Of a stretch of 64,000 nucleotides of DNA, positions 1-9,632 are shown in pieces (positions within the stretch are counted from its first letter, which is position 1; the number at the start of each line of letters is the position of its first letter). The notes beneath the pieces are model-generated. The model ran no database searches and was not told the origin of the DNA. It worked only from the letters and a program-made list of their open reading frames with translations. A program made the translations under genes and the position numbers. Where the stretch lies: the NCBI GenBank assembly GCA_027311945.1, contig DAICXZ010000003.1, positions 62,001-126,000 of the forward strand. The letters run 5' to 3'. The DNA comes from Erythrobacter sp. (GTDB lineage: Bacteria > Pseudomonadota > Alphaproteobacteria > Sphingomonadales > Sphingomonadaceae).

Positions 1-633
1 CTGGTCGGCTTTGGCGATACCAAGGTGATATGCACTGCCAGCGTTGAAAAGTCGCTGCCGCCGTGGTTGCGCGGCAAGGGCGAAGGCTGGGTAACGGGCG
101 AGTATTCGATGCTCCCGCGCGCAACGCACACACGCGGCAGCCGCGAGGCCGCCAAGGGCAAGCAGTCGGGCCGCACGCAGGAAATCCAGCGCCTGATCGG
201 CCGATCCTTGCGCGCCGTGGTCGATATGAAGAAGCTCGGCGAACGGCAGATCACGCTCGATTGCGATGTGATCCAGGCCGACGGCGGCACCCGTACGGCT
301 TCGATCTCGGGTGCCTGGGTCGCCATGCGCATGGCGGTCGACAAGCTGATGGCGGCGGGCGATATCAAGGAAGACCCGATCACGGGCAAGATCGCCGCTG
401 TCTCGTGCGGCATCTATCAGGGCACCCCCGTGCTCGACCTCGACTACGACGAGGATTCGAGCGCCGATGCCGATGCCAACTTCGTGCTGATCGATGGTGG
501 GCGAATCGCCGAAGTGCAGGCCACCGCCGAAGGCGCGACCTACGACGAAGAGGCGCTGCTTCGCCTTCTGCGCCTGGCGCAGATGGGCTGCGGTGAGATC
601 TTCAAGGCGCAAGACAAGGCAACGGGGCGGTAA
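1..633 (+). CDS. rph: Ribonuclease PH (5' end outside window)
   Basis: A phosphate-dependent 3'-5' exoribonuclease that trims tRNA 3' ends. The frame is open from base 1, so the first roughly 28 residues of a protein of about 238 lie outside the window. The visible 210 residues carry the family block [13 protein letters not shown] and the active-site region [13 protein letters not shown], followed by the usual VDKLMAAG and [14 protein letters not shown] segments. The stop TAA shares its last base with the ATG of rdgB, which suggests translational coupling. The identification rests on clear family motifs. Confidence 0.95.
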   Translation: MVGFGDTKVICTASVEKSLPPWLRGKGEGWVTGEYSMLPRATHTRGSREAAKGKQSGRTQEIQRLIGRSLRAVVDMKKLGERQITLDCDVIQADGGTRTASISGAWVAMRMAVDKLMAAGDIKEDPITGKIAAVSCGIYQGTPVLDLDYDEDSSADADANFVLIDGGRIAEVQATAEGATYDEEALLRLLRLAQMGCGEIFKAQDKATGR

Positions 634-1259
634 TGCGCAAACTCGGCGGCGGAAAGCTCGTTATCGCGACCCATAACGCGGGTAAGCTGAAAGAGATTTC
701 GGCTCTGCTCGCGCCTTATGGACTGGAGTGCATCTCGGCAGGCGCGCTCGGCCTGCCCGAGCCTGCAGAGACGGGCACCACCTTTGTCGCAAACGCCCTA
801 ATCAAGGCGGAGGCCGCCGCCAAGGCCTCAGGCCTCCCCGCGCTGGCAGACGATAGCGGCCTTTCGGTGGCCGCGCTCGATGGCAAACCGGGGGTCTACA
901 CCGCCGACTGGGCTCAGCGGCAATGGTTCGAAGGCGAGCCGGGGCGCGACTGGTATATGGCGATGGGCAAGGTCGAAGGTTGCTTGCAGGCGCTCGGCCC
1001 GGATGCGCCGCGCGATGCGTGGTTCTCCTGCGTACTCGCCATCGCTTGGCCCGAGGGCGAAAACACCGTTTACGAAGGCCGCGTCGATGGCACGCTGACC
1101 TGGCCCCCGCGCGGGGAAATGGGCTTCGGTTACGATCCGGTGTTCGTGCCGACGGGCAGCGACCTGACCTTCGCCGAGATCGCGCCGGAGGAGAAACACA
1201 AGGTCAGCCACCGCGCCGATGCCTTCGCCAAGCTGGTCGCGGACCAGTTCGGAAGCTAA
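633..1259 (+). CDS. rdgB: XTP/dITP diphosphatase (non-canonical purine NTP pyrophosphatase)
   Basis: A house-cleaning enzyme that hydrolyses ITP, dITP and XTP to monophosphates, keeping deaminated purines out of nucleic acids. The 208-residue protein has the nucleotide-binding start [13 protein letters not shown], the metal-site block [18 protein letters not shown] and the C-terminal [13 protein letters not shown]...TFAE...KHKVSHR signature, all in family order. Its ATG overlaps the rph stop by one base. The rph-rdgB-hemW order is common in alphaproteobacteria. Confidence 0.96.
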   Translation: MRKLGGGKLVIATHNAGKLKEISALLAPYGLECISAGALGLPEPAETGTTFVANALIKAEAAAKASGLPALADDSGLSVAALDGKPGVYTADWAQRQWFEGEPGRDWYMAMGKVEGCLQALGPDAPRDAWFSCVLAIAWPEGENTVYEGRVDGTLTWPPRGEMGFGYDPVFVPTGSDLTFAEIAPEEKHKVSHRADAFAKLVADQFGS

Positions 1260-1269
1260 ACACAGGCGC

Positions 1270-2421
1270 ATGGCGCGCGCTCTTTACATCCACTGGCCCT
1301 TTTGCCTCGCCAAGTGCCCCTATTGCGACTTCAACTCGCATGTTCGCGAGAGCGTGGACGTGGAGCTGTGGCGCAAGGCACTGCTCGCCGACATGCGGCG
1401 CGAGGCCGAGCTTGCGGGCGGCGAGACGCTCACCTCGATCTTTTTCGGCGGCGGCACGCCCTCGCTGATGACGCCAGCTTTGGTCGCCGCGCTGCTGGAG
1501 GAGGCCCAACGGCTCTGGGGCTTTGCCGAAGGGATCGAGATCACGCTGGAGGCGAACCCCTCCTCGGTCGAGGCGGAGAAGTTTGCCGGGATCGCCGCTG
1601 CCGGTGTGAACCGCGCGTCACTCGGGTTGCAGGCGCTGGACGATGCGACGCTGCGCTTCCTCGGGCGGCTCCACAATGTGGCGGAAAGCCTTGAGGCGCT
1701 GACCATTGCGCAGCAGGTGTTCGGACGGGTCTCGTTCGACCTTATCTATGCCCGCCCCGAGCAAACGCTTAACCAGTGGCGCGAGGAGCTTGGCAAGGCG
1801 CTGGCCTTTGGCACCTCGCATATGTCGCTGTACCAGCTCACCATCGAGCCGGGGACGCGGTTTGAAAGCATGGTACGGCGCGGAGAGTTCACACCGCTTG
1901 ACGATGATGCAGCGGCCGACCTGTTCGCTTTCACCCAAGAAGCCATGCGCGCGGCGGGCCTGCCCGCCTACGAGATCAGCAACCACGCCCGCCCCGGCGA
2001 AGAGAGCCGCCACAACCGCACCTACTGGCGCTATCACGACTATGCCGGGATCGGCCCCGGCGCGCATGGGCGGCGCGGCGGCTTTGCCACCACGCGGCAC
2101 AAGAAGCCCGAGAACTGGCTCGCCGCCGTTGAACGCAACGGCCACGGCACGCAGGAAGAGCGCGAGCTCGGCGTGAGCGAGCAGGCGAGCGAGGCGCTGC
2201 TGATGGGACTGCGCCTGGCGGAAGGTATCGACCTTGCCGACCTCTCGCAACGCTTCGGCTTTGTGCCCGATGCGCTGGTCGACCTTGGCGCGGTGGAGCG
2301 CTGCCAGGCGCTCGGGCTGCTACAAAGAGACGACAACCGGATCACGATCACACCCGAGGGCATGGGAGTGCTCGACGCGGTGCTCGGCGAGATCGTCTCG
2401 TCCGCGCTGGTCGAGGCATGA
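1270..2421 (+). CDS. hemW: Radical SAM heme chaperone HemW
   Basis: A radical SAM family protein, once annotated as an oxygen-independent coproporphyrinogen III oxidase, now regarded as a heme-trafficking chaperone. The 383-residue product has the 4Fe-4S cluster motif CLAKCPYC at residues 12-19, the SAM-binding FFGGGTPSL and the EANPSS strand. It lacks the N-terminal extension of true HemN. The ATG at 1270 is preferred to an in-frame start at 1219 that would overlap rdgB and add a non-homologous arm. Its last bases ATGA contain the xerC start. Confidence 0.94.
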   Translation: MARALYIHWPFCLAKCPYCDFNSHVRESVDVELWRKALLADMRREAELAGGETLTSIFFGGGTPSLMTPALVAALLEEAQRLWGFAEGIEITLEANPSSVEAEKFAGIAAAGVNRASLGLQALDDATLRFLGRLHNVAESLEALTIAQQVFGRVSFDLIYARPEQTLNQWREELGKALAFGTSHMSLYQLTIEPGTRFESMVRRGEFTPLDDDAAADLFAFTQEAMRAAGLPAYEISNHARPGEESRHNRTYWRYHDYAGIGPGAHGRRGGFATTRHKKPENWLAAVERNGHGTQEERELGVSEQASEALLMGLRLAEGIDLADLSQRFGFVPDALVDLGAVERCQALGLLQRDDNRITITPEGMGVLDAVLGEIVSSALVEA

Positions 2422-3314
2422 CGCGGCACGACCTGCTCGAAGAATGGCGCGACCATCTCGCGCTCGCCCGCCGCCGCTCGCCGCACACGGTTCGCGCCTA
2501 TGTTGCGGCGGCCGAGCGGATGCTGCGCGACCGTGATTCGACCTGCTGGGCGGATGTCGCCGCACTGGAGGCCCGCGACCTGCGCGGACATCTTGCCGCG
2601 CGCCGTGCAGAGGGCATCGGCAATGCCTCGGCGGCGCGCGAGCTGTCGGCGCTCAAGGCCCTCATCGCCTTTGCCCGCGAACAATCGGGCGGCGAACCGG
2701 GGGATGCGCCGCGGATGCGCGGGCCGAGGCTGAAGAAGGGCCTGCCCCGCCCCGTCACCCCCGACGACATCGCCAATATCGCAGACCTGGTCGCTGCCGA
2801 CGCCAAGGACGAATGGATCGGCCTGCGCGATGCCGCCGTGCTGCTGCTGATGTACGGCGCGGGGATGCGCATTGCCGAAGCGCTGTCGCTGACCGGCGAT
2901 ATGCTCCCGCTGGGTGAGACGGTGACGATTACCGGCAAAGGCGCGAAGCAGCGACTCGTCCCCTTGCTGCCCGTGGTGCGCGAGGCGGTGGCAGCCTATG
3001 CCAAGACCTGCCCTTACCCACTTACTGACAAGGCTCCGCTGTTCCGCGGGGCTAAGGGTGGCCCGTTATCGCAAGGCATGGTGCAGAAGGCTATGGCGCG
3101 GGCACGCAAGGCAATGGGCCTTCCCGCCAGCGCCACGCCCCATGCGCTGCGCCACTCGTTCGCAACCCATCTGCTCAGCGCGGGGGCCGATCTGCGCAGC
3201 CTGCAGGAGCTGCTCGGCCACGCAAGCCTTGGTTCGACGCAGATCTATACGCGGGTCGATGCGGCGCAGATGCTGGAAACCTATCGCGCCGCGCACCCGA
3301 GGGAACGCGGCTAA
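2418..3314 (+). CDS. xerC: Tyrosine recombinase XerC
   Basis: A site-specific tyrosine recombinase of the chromosome-dimer resolution pair. The 298-residue length matches host Xer proteins. The N-terminal SAM-like core-binding domain spans about 1-95. The catalytic domain shows an Arg in GAGMRIAEALSL (about 153), Lys in KGAKQRL, HALRH at 242-246, LLGH at 265-268 and the nucleophile Tyr at about 277 in STQIYT. It overlaps hemW by four bases and converges with the DedA gene with a four-base overlap of stops. XerC rather than XerD is chosen from overall resemblance only. Confidence 0.85.
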   Translation: MTRHDLLEEWRDHLALARRRSPHTVRAYVAAAERMLRDRDSTCWADVAALEARDLRGHLAARRAEGIGNASAARELSALKALIAFAREQSGGEPGDAPRMRGPRLKKGLPRPVTPDDIANIADLVAADAKDEWIGLRDAAVLLLMYGAGMRIAEALSLTGDMLPLGETVTITGKGAKQRLVPLLPVVREAVAAYAKTCPYPLTDKAPLFRGAKGGPLSQGMVQKAMARARKAMGLPASATPHALRHSFATHLLSAGADLRSLQELLGHASLGSTQIYTRVDAAQMLETYRAAHPRERG

Positions 3315-3916
3315 CGCTCGGCGCGCGGCTTCCAGGTGATGACCCGGTAGCCATAGCCCACCAGCATCACCGCAATGCAGCCCAGCAGGATATAGCCCAG
3401 CCACTCCTGCGAATCGGCCAGCCAGTGGCCGAGCCATTCGCCGCCCTTGATCAGCAGCGTATTCCAAACCAGCGATCCGGCGAAGGTGAACGCCGCGAAC
3501 TTCCACTTCGGCATATGCGCCAGACCCGCAGGCAGCGAGATGATCGTGCGCAGGAAGGGCGAGAAACGCAGGAAGAACACCACCCAGTGGCCATGCTTTT
3601 TGAAGTAGGATTGCGCCTGTTCGACGTCCTCCCACTCCATCGTCAGCCAGCGGCCCCAGCGGTCCACGAAAGGCTCAAGCCGGTTGCGCGCGAAGGTTTC
3701 GCCGATCCAGAACCAGAACCAGTTGCCCGCGAGCGAACCCACCGTGCCAACCAGCAGCAGCGGCCAGAACGCCATCGTACCGCGTTGTACCAGCACCCCG
3801 CCCACGCCCATAATGACCTCGGACGGGACCGGCGGGATAATGTTCTCGAGCGCCATCAGCAGGAAGATGCCGAGATAGCCCCCGCGTTCGATTGCGGCGA
3901 TGATAAGTTCTGCCAT
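3311..3916 (-). CDS. DedA family membrane protein
   Basis: An inner-membrane protein of the DedA/SNARE-associated superfamily, whose members are linked to undecaprenyl-phosphate or phospholipid flipping and to membrane potential and drug tolerance. The 201 residues include the family blocks ALENIIPPVPSEV at about 22-34 and FFLRFSPFLRTIISLPAG at about 113-130, with an amphipathic re-entrant segment and three or four hydrophobic helices. It stands alone on the reverse strand upstream of xerC's end. The physiological substrate cannot be told from sequence. Confidence 0.9.
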   Translation of the reverse strand: MAELIIAAIERGGYLGIFLLMALENIIPPVPSEVIMGVGGVLVQRGTMAFWPLLLVGTVGSLAGNWFWFWIGETFARNRLEPFVDRWGRWLTMEWEDVEQAQSYFKKHGHWVVFFLRFSPFLRTIISLPAGLAHMPKWKFAAFTFAGSLVWNTLLIKGGEWLGHWLADSQEWLGYILLGCIAVMLVGYGYRVITWKPRAER

Positions 3917-3948
3917 GGCTCAGCAATGCGCGAGAAGCGCGGAAGTTC

Positions 3949-4914
3949 TCAGGCCCCTGCCACCATCTCGGCATGACGACGTTCGAGCGCATCCCAGATG
4001 CGGCCAGCCGTGTCGGTGCCGTTGAACTTGTCGATGGCGACGATCCCGGTCGGGCTGGTGACGTTGATTTCGGTGAGATACTCGCCGCCGATCACGTCGA
4101 TGCCGACGAACACGAGGCCGCGCCGTTTCAGCTCCGGCCCCATCACGGCGCAGATTTCTTCCTCGCGCGCGGTCAGCCCAGTCGCCTCGGCGGAGCCGCC
4201 TTGTGCAAGGTTGCTGCGGAACTCACCCACGCCCGGCTTGCGGTTGATCGCGCCTGCATATTCGCCATCGACCAGCACGATCCGCTTGTCGCCCTGCGCC
4301 ACGCTGGGCAGGAACGGCTGCACCATGTGCGGCTCGGGCCAGGTCTGGTTGAACACCTCGAACAGCGCGGACAGGTTGGTGCCATCGGCGTCGAGTTTGA
4401 AGATCGCTTTGCCGCCGTTGCCGTGGAGCGGCTTCACCACCACCGCACCGTGCTTCTCGACGAAGGCACGGACATCGTCGAGCTGGCGCGTTACCAGCGT
4501 CGGCGGCATGAAGCGCGCGTAGTCGAGCACGAACATTTTTTCCGGTGCATTGATCACCTCGCGCGGATCATTCGAAACGAGCGTGATGCCCTTCAGCCGG
4601 TCAAGCAGAAGCGCGGCGCTGATATAGCCGAGGTGGAACGGCGGGTCCTGCCGCATCAGGATCACGTCGATATCCGCGCCAAGATCGAGGCGGCGCTTCT
4701 CGCCCCTCTCGAAGTGGTTGCCCACCTCGCGCCGCAGCGTCACCGGGTGCCCCCAGGCGATGATCCGCCCCTCGTCGTAGCCAAGCGTCGCGACATCGTA
4801 ATGGAACATCTCGTGCCCGCGCTCCTGCGCCGAGAGCATCAGGGCAAAGCTCGAATCCCCAGCGATGTTGATCGTTTCGAGCGGGTCCATCTGGACGGCT
4901 ACACGCAAGGGCAT
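3949..4914 (-). CDS. gshB: Glutathione synthetase
   Basis: The ATP-grasp ligase that joins gamma-glutamylcysteine and glycine to make glutathione. The 321-residue protein opens with MPLRVAVQMDPLETINIAGD, has the family PPFHLGYISAALLLD and NDPREVINAPEKM blocks, the ATP-binding VVVKPLHGNGGKAIF and the glycine-rich EINVTSPTG end. A TTG one codon upstream is also possible, but the ATG at 4914 is chosen. A 144-bp spacer holding a repeat separates it from the yraN/rsmI pair. Glutathione supply fits with the glutaredoxin and GST genes in this window. Confidence 0.96.
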   Translation of the reverse strand: MPLRVAVQMDPLETINIAGDSSFALMLSAQERGHEMFHYDVATLGYDEGRIIAWGHPVTLRREVGNHFERGEKRRLDLGADIDVILMRQDPPFHLGYISAALLLDRLKGITLVSNDPREVINAPEKMFVLDYARFMPPTLVTRQLDDVRAFVEKHGAVVVKPLHGNGGKAIFKLDADGTNLSALFEVFNQTWPEPHMVQPFLPSVAQGDKRIVLVDGEYAGAINRKPGVGEFRSNLAQGGSAEATGLTAREEEICAVMGPELKRRGLVFVGIDVIGGEYLTEINVTSPTGIVAIDKFNGTDTAGRIWDALERRHAEMVAGA

Positions 4915-4941
4915 CAAAAACCTCCGGTCTCAAAACCTCTC

Positions 4942-5037
4942 CCCGCTCACGCTGAGCCTGTCGAAGCATCGCCGCGACGCCAGCCCGGTTCGGGGTCAAG
5001 ATTGTGCCTATCCTTCGACAACCTCAGGATGAGCGGG
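4942..5037. repeat. REP-like inverted repeat pair, copy A
   Basis: Two inverted arms flank a 40-bp spacer: the left arm has CACGCTGAGCCTGTCGAAGC and the right arm CCTTCGACAACCTCAGGATG. It lies between gshB and yraN. Three more copies occur in this window at 9553, 25635 and 26878. Such elements are widespread in sphingomonads and have no known product. Confidence 0.85.
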
Positions 5038-5058
5038 TTTGGGTGACTGGAGCCTTCC

Positions 5059-5409
5059 TCAAGGCATCCAGGCATTGACGATGTGGCGAGGCTCAGCGCC
5101 GGGTGCAAGGAGGATCACGTCGATCCTGATGTCTTCTCCGTCGGCCGCATAGTCATGCGCCACGGCCTCCACCGCCGCCGCCACCCGCGCAAGGCGGGGT
5201 TCGTCGATAGCAAGATCGAGATCAGCAACGGTCCGCCGGAACTTCACCTCGACGAAGACCACCAAGCCTGGCGCACGCGCGACAAGGTCGATCTCGCCAA
5301 CCTTGACCTTCACCCGCCGCCCGAGGATTTCATATCCCTGCGCCTCAAGGAACTGCGCCGCCTCGTTCTCGGCCTTGCGACCGCGCGCCTCTGCCAGCTG
5401 GCGCTTCAT
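5059..5409 (-). CDS. YraN family protein (UPF0102, endonuclease-like fold)
   Basis: A 116-residue protein of the UPF0102/YraN family, which has a restriction-endonuclease-like fold related to Holliday junction resolvases. Visible family features are the N-terminal RGRKAENEAAQFLEAQGY, the acidic core GEIDLVARAPGLVVFVEVKFR (Asp, then Glu-x-Lys) and an R/K-rich middle. Its start overlaps the rsmI stop by four bases (ATGA), so the two are probably cotranscribed as in many proteobacteria. No activity is firmly established for the family. Confidence 0.92.
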   Translation of the reverse strand: MKRQLAEARGRKAENEAAQFLEAQGYEILGRRVKVKVGEIDLVARAPGLVVFVEVKFRRTVADLDLAIDEPRLARVAAAVEAVAHDYAADGEDIRIDVILLAPGAEPRHIVNAWMP

Positions 5410-6284
5410 TCGCCCTTGAGTTCCATTGCGCGGGCATAGAGTGTCTTGCGGTCAAGCCCGGTCGCCTTGGCCACCTCACCTGCCGCGCGCGAGGGCTTTT
5501 CGGTTTTCAGAAGCTTGCGCAGCATGGCCTCGGCATCCTCGGCGCTTGGTTCGACCTCCACCGGCGGGCCGACCAGCAGCACGATCTCCCCCTTGGGCGG
5601 ATGGGCCTGGAAATGGGCGAGGACCTCTTTGGCGCTCCCCCGCTGGCATTCTTCATAAAATTTGGTCAGTTCGCGCGTCACGGCGACCTCTCGGCCCGGC
5701 AGCATCTCGGCAATGGCGGCAAGACTTTTCCCCAGCCTTGGCGCTGTCTCGAAAAAAATCAGCGTGGTCTGCACCGGGGCAAGCTCAGCCAGCACCTCGC
5801 CGCGCGCCTTGTCTTTCGCGGGGAGAAACCCGGCAAACAGGAACCGATCGTTTGGCATGCCTGACAGTGCCAGCGCAGCAAGCGGCGCACTCGGCCCCGG
5901 CACCACCGTCACCGCCACGCCCGCCGCATGCGCATCCTCCACGAGGCGATAGCCCGGATCGGATACCAGCGGCATCCCCGCATCCGAGACCAGCGCCACC
6001 GGCCCGGTGCGCATCCGCTCGACCAAGCCGGCGCGGGTGCCCGCTTCGCTATGGTCATCATAGCGCCACATCTTTTTCGCAATACCGAGGTGGTTCAGCA
6101 GCTTGCCGGTCACCCGCGTATCCTCGCAAGCGACCAGTTCGCAGGCGGAAAGCACCCGGATCGCGCGCAGAGTAATGTCGCCAAGATTGCCAATCGGGGT
6201 GGCAACAATATAGAGCCCCGCAGTTAGAGCATCGGGTTCTACACGTAGCGCGTCTGTCGAATTGTCGATCACGGGCGCGGTCAT
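5406..6284 (-). CDS. rsmI: 16S rRNA (cytidine(1402)-2'-O)-methyltransferase
   Basis: A tetrapyrrole-methylase-fold enzyme that 2'-O-methylates C1402 of 16S rRNA, tuning the decoding centre. The 292 residues contain LYIVATPIGNLGDITLRA, CEDTRVTGKLL, LVSDAGMPLVSDPG and the VVPGPSAPLAALALSGMP loop, all diagnostic. The ATG at 6284 is chosen because the sequence further upstream shows no family resemblance and would overlap the divergent lipoprotein gene. It is 27 bp from that gene's start, so both promoters must overlap. Confidence 0.95.
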   Translation of the reverse strand: MTAPVIDNSTDALRVEPDALTAGLYIVATPIGNLGDITLRAIRVLSACELVACEDTRVTGKLLNHLGIAKKMWRYDDHSEAGTRAGLVERMRTGPVALVSDAGMPLVSDPGYRLVEDAHAAGVAVTVVPGPSAPLAALALSGMPNDRFLFAGFLPAKDKARGEVLAELAPVQTTLIFFETAPRLGKSLAAIAEMLPGREVAVTRELTKFYEECQRGSAKEVLAHFQAHPPKGEIVLLVGPPVEVEPSAEDAEAMLRKLLKTEKPSRAAGEVAKATGLDRKTLYARAMELKGE

Positions 6285-6311
6285 GACCAGAATTGGCGGA
6301 GACGACAAGCA

Positions 6312-7472
6312 ATGTTTGGGTATTTGAAGCGCAGTCTTGCGGTGGCTATGGCTACGCTCACACTGGCGGCCTGTCAGGTGATCCCCGGCGGCGGACCAGT
6401 CGATACGGCTCCGCCGGTCGATGGGCCGAACGCCGGTCTGCCCGATGCACAGGCGCTTCCCGAAGACGAAGCGCGCCACCGCGTGGCATTGCTGGTTCCA
6501 CTGTCAGGTGCCAATGGCGAAGTCGGCCAGTCGATCGCCAATGCCACCACCATGGCCCTGCTCGACACCAGCGCCGACAGCCTGCGCATCACCACCTATG
6601 ATACCGCTGGCGGGGCCGAAGCCGCCACCCGCCGTGCGCTAGCCGATGGCAATCAGCTGATCCTCGGCCCGCTGTTGCGCGACAATGTGGGCGCGGTGCT
6701 CGCGCAGGCGCGCCCGGCGCAGGTGCCGCTGATCACCTTCTCGAACGACCTCTCGGTCGCCCGTTCCGATGTCTTCGTGATGGGCCACGCGCCCGAACAA
6801 TCGGTCGAGCGGACGACGAACTTCGCCATCGATCAAGGCGCGCGCAACTTCGCCGCGCTGGTGCCCTCGGGCGAATATGGCGAGCGTGTGCTGGCAGCGC
6901 TGCGCCTCACGCTCGAATCGCGCAACGCGCGGCTGGTGGCGCTCGAACGCTTCGACCGTGGCAACCGCTCGATCATCAGCGCGGCAGGGCGTCTGCGCGG
7001 TCGCGGCGGCTATGATACCGTGCTGATCGGGGATGGTGCCCGCCTCGCGATCATGGCGGCGGGTGAGCTTAAGGATGCTGGTTCGGCCCTGCCATCGCTG
7101 ATCGGCACCGAGCTGTGGGCGGGCGACATCGACCTCGCGCAAGACCCGGAAATGGGCGGCGCATGGTTCTCCGCCGTGCCTGACGAGCGCTATCGCCAGT
7201 TCGCGCAAAGCTACGAAAGCCGCTTCGGCGCGCAGCCCTATCGCATTTCGACGCTCGGCTACGATGCTGTGCTGCTGTCGCTGCGGATCGCGCGCGACTG
7301 GCGGCCCGGCACCAAGTTTCCCACCGAGCGGCTGACCGACGAAGGCGGCTTCATCGGGCTCGACGGGGCGTTCCGCTTCCTCGGCACCGGCGTTGGAGAG
7401 CGGGCGATGGAAGTGCGCCAGGTCGGCAACGAGACCTTCTCGGTGGCCGATCCGGCGCCCACGCGGTTCTGA
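6312..7472 (+). CDS. Penicillin-binding protein activator (LpoA-like lipoprotein)
   Basis: A predicted outer-membrane lipoprotein with a periplasmic-binding-protein fold, of the family that includes the C-terminal domain of LpoA, the activator of the peptidoglycan synthase PBP1A. The N-terminus is a lipoprotein signal ending in the lipobox LTLAAC (Cys at about 21). The body has VALLVPLSGANGEVGQSI, LILGPLLRDNVGAV and VPLITFSNDLSVA, typical of type I binding folds. Its position next to rsmI is the same as lpoA (yraM) next to rsmI and yraN in enterobacteria, which supports the call. It lacks the large TPR half of E. coli LpoA. Confidence 0.85.
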   Translation: MFGYLKRSLAVAMATLTLAACQVIPGGGPVDTAPPVDGPNAGLPDAQALPEDEARHRVALLVPLSGANGEVGQSIANATTMALLDTSADSLRITTYDTAGGAEAATRRALADGNQLILGPLLRDNVGAVLAQARPAQVPLITFSNDLSVARSDVFVMGHAPEQSVERTTNFAIDQGARNFAALVPSGEYGERVLAALRLTLESRNARLVALERFDRGNRSIISAAGRLRGRGGYDTVLIGDGARLAIMAAGELKDAGSALPSLIGTELWAGDIDLAQDPEMGGAWFSAVPDERYRQFAQSYESRFGAQPYRISTLGYDAVLLSLRIARDWRPGTKFPTERLTDEGGFIGLDGAFRFLGTGVGERAMEVRQVGNETFSVADPAPTRF

Positions 7473-7546
7473 AGGGCACATGCGGGTCGGATAAGTGCGC
7501 TGACCCGCTTGTGGCCGGGAATCGCTACGCCCTATAGTCCGCTCTT

Positions 7547-9553
7547 ATGAGCGACAACCTGTTCGACAGTGCCCCGGCCACCGGCGGCGATTATGATTCC
7601 TCCTCGATCGAGGTTCTGGAAGGGCTGGAGCCGGTTCGCCGCCGCCCTGGCATGTACATCGGCGGCACCGACGACCGAGCGCTGCATCACCTCGCCGCCG
7701 AAGTGCTCGACAACTCGATGGACGAGGCCGTGGCCGGCCACGCCAACCGCATCGAAATGGTGCTGGAAGAAGGCCCGCCCGGCACCGCCGGCAAGCTCAC
7801 CATCACCGATAACGGGCGCGGCATGCCGATTGACGAGCATCCCAAGTTCCCCGGCAAGTCGGCGCTGGAGGTGATCCTCACCACGCTGCATTCGGGCGGC
7901 AAGTTTTCGGGCAAGGCCTATGCCACCTCGGGCGGCCTGCACGGGGTCGGCGTCTCGGTGGTCAATGCTCTCTCTGTGCTGACACGCGTGGAAGTAGCGC
8001 GCAACCGCGAGGTCCACGCGCAGGAGTTTTCGAAGGGCGTGCCGCAGGGCAACATCGCCAAGATTGGCGATACCCCCAACCGGCGCGGCACCTCGGTCAC
8101 CTTCATTCCCGATCCCGAGATCTTCGGCGAGCGCAAGTTCTCGGCCAAGCGTCTGTTCAAGCTGGCGCGCTCGAAAGCCTATCTGTTTGCGGGCGTCGAG
8201 ATACGCTGGAAGTGCGCCGCCGCGCTAGCCAGCGATGAGGTTCCCACCGAGGCGGTGTTCCAGTTCCCCGGCGGCCTTGCCGATCACCTGCGGGAAGAGG
8301 TGGGCAGCCGCGAATGCGTGACCGCCGACTTCTTCGCGGGCAATCAGGACTTTGCCGCCAACGACGAGGGCGTGTCGCAAGGCCGGGTCGAATGGGCGAT
8401 TGCCTGGCCGCTATGGTCCGACGGCTCGACGAGCTGGTATTGCAACACCGTGCCCACTCCCGATGGCGGCACGCACGAGCAAGGCCTGCGCGCCGCGCTC
8501 ACCAAGGGCCTGCGCGCGTTTGGCGAGCTGACCAGCCAGAAGAAGGCCAAGGACATCACCGCTGACGACGTGATGACCGGCTCGGAAATCATGCTTTCGG
8601 TGTTCATCCGCGACCCACAGTTCCAGAGCCAGACCAAGGACCGCCTGACCTCGCCCGAAGCCGCGCGGCTGGTGGAAAACGCAGTGCGCGATCACTTCGA
8701 CATGTTCCTCTCCGACAACATGGACCGCGGCCGCGCGCTGCTGGGCGCAGTGATGGAGCGGATGGACGAGCGCCTGCGCCGCAAGCAGGAACGCGAGATC
8801 AAGCGCAAGACCGCCACCAACGCCAAGAAGCTGCGGCTGCCCGGCAAGCTCACCGATTGTTCGGGCGATGGCGAGGGCGAGACCGAACTGTTCATCGTCG
8901 AGGGTGACAGCGCCGGCGGCAGCGCCAAGCAGGCGCGCAACCGCAAGACGCAGGCGATCCTGCCGATCCGCGGCAAGATCCTCAACGTCGCCAGCGCCAG
9001 CGCCGACAAGATCCGCGCCAACTCTGAAATCGCCGACCTTTCGCTGGCGCTCGGCTGCGGCACCCGCAAGGACTGCGACCCCGAGCAGCTACGGTACGAC
9101 CGCGTGATCATCATGACCGACGCCGATGTCGATGGCGCGCACATCGCCACGCTGCTGATGACGTTCTTCTTTCAGGAAATGCCCGAGCTGGTGCGGCGCG
9201 GCCACCTCTATCTGGCGCAGCCGCCGCTCTATCGCCTGACCGCGAACAAGCAGAGCATCTATGCCCGCGACGACGAGCACCGGCAAGAAATCGAGAACGG
9301 CCCGTTCAAGGGCAAGAAGGTGGAGGTCAGCCGCTTCAAAGGTCTGGGCGAGATGAACCCCGGCCAGCTGCGTGAAACCACAATGGCACCGGAGACCCGC
9401 AGCCTCGTGCGGATCACCCTGCCCGAACAGAACGAGCAGCGCTTTGCAGTGAAGGAACTGGTCGACCAGTTGATGGGCCGCAACCCAGAGCACCGGTTCA
9501 ACTTTATTCAGAACCGGGCCGGTGAGATCGATCGCGAGATGATCGACGCTTGA
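7547..9553 (+). CDS. parE: DNA topoisomerase IV subunit B
   Basis: The ATPase subunit of topoisomerase IV, which decatenates daughter chromosomes. The 668 residues begin with the GHKL ATPase module (EGLEPVRRRPGMYIGGTD at about 26-43, DNSMDEA, DNGRGMP, GGLHGVGVSVVN). The TOPRIM domain has EGDSAGGSAKQARNRK and DADVDGAHI. The length and the absence of the long TOPRIM insert favour ParE over GyrB. The partner parC is not in the window; gyrA lies at 37.9 kb. A repeat copy begins directly at its stop codon. Confidence 0.94.
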   Translation: MSDNLFDSAPATGGDYDSSSIEVLEGLEPVRRRPGMYIGGTDDRALHHLAAEVLDNSMDEAVAGHANRIEMVLEEGPPGTAGKLTITDNGRGMPIDEHPKFPGKSALEVILTTLHSGGKFSGKAYATSGGLHGVGVSVVNALSVLTRVEVARNREVHAQEFSKGVPQGNIAKIGDTPNRRGTSVTFIPDPEIFGERKFSAKRLFKLARSKAYLFAGVEIRWKCAAALASDEVPTEAVFQFPGGLADHLREEVGSRECVTADFFAGNQDFAANDEGVSQGRVEWAIAWPLWSDGSTSWYCNTVPTPDGGTHEQGLRAALTKGLRAFGELTSQKKAKDITADDVMTGSEIMLSVFIRDPQFQSQTKDRLTSPEAARLVENAVRDHFDMFLSDNMDRGRALLGAVMERMDERLRRKQEREIKRKTATNAKKLRLPGKLTDCSGDGEGETELFIVEGDSAGGSAKQARNRKTQAILPIRGKILNVASASADKIRANSEIADLSLALGCGTRKDCDPEQLRYDRVIIMTDADVDGAHIATLLMTFFFQEMPELVRRGHLYLAQPPLYRLTANKQSIYARDDEHRQEIENGPFKGKKVEVSRFKGLGEMNPGQLRETTMAPETRSLVRITLPEQNEQRFAVKELVDQLMGRNPEHRFNFIQNRAGEIDREMIDA

Positions 9554-9632
9554 TCCTTCGACAGGCTCAGGATGAGCGGACTTGGTAAGACGTTTCAGTA
9601 ACAGGCCCGCTCGCCCTGAGCCTGTCGAAGGG
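9553..9632. repeat. REP-like inverted repeat pair, copy B
   Basis: Arms CCTTCGACAGGCTCAGGATG (from 9555) and CGCCCTGAGCCTGTCGAAGG (to about 9631) face each other across 27 bp, in the opposite order to copy A. The element abuts the parE stop and runs into the 5' end of the next coding region, where it may have displaced the original start. Confidence 0.85.

Noticed and set aside
2418-3314. Tyrosine recombinase as a sign of a prophage or integrative element
   Set aside because: Length, motifs and the tight overlap with hemW fit host XerC. No attachment-site repeat or phage gene is near.
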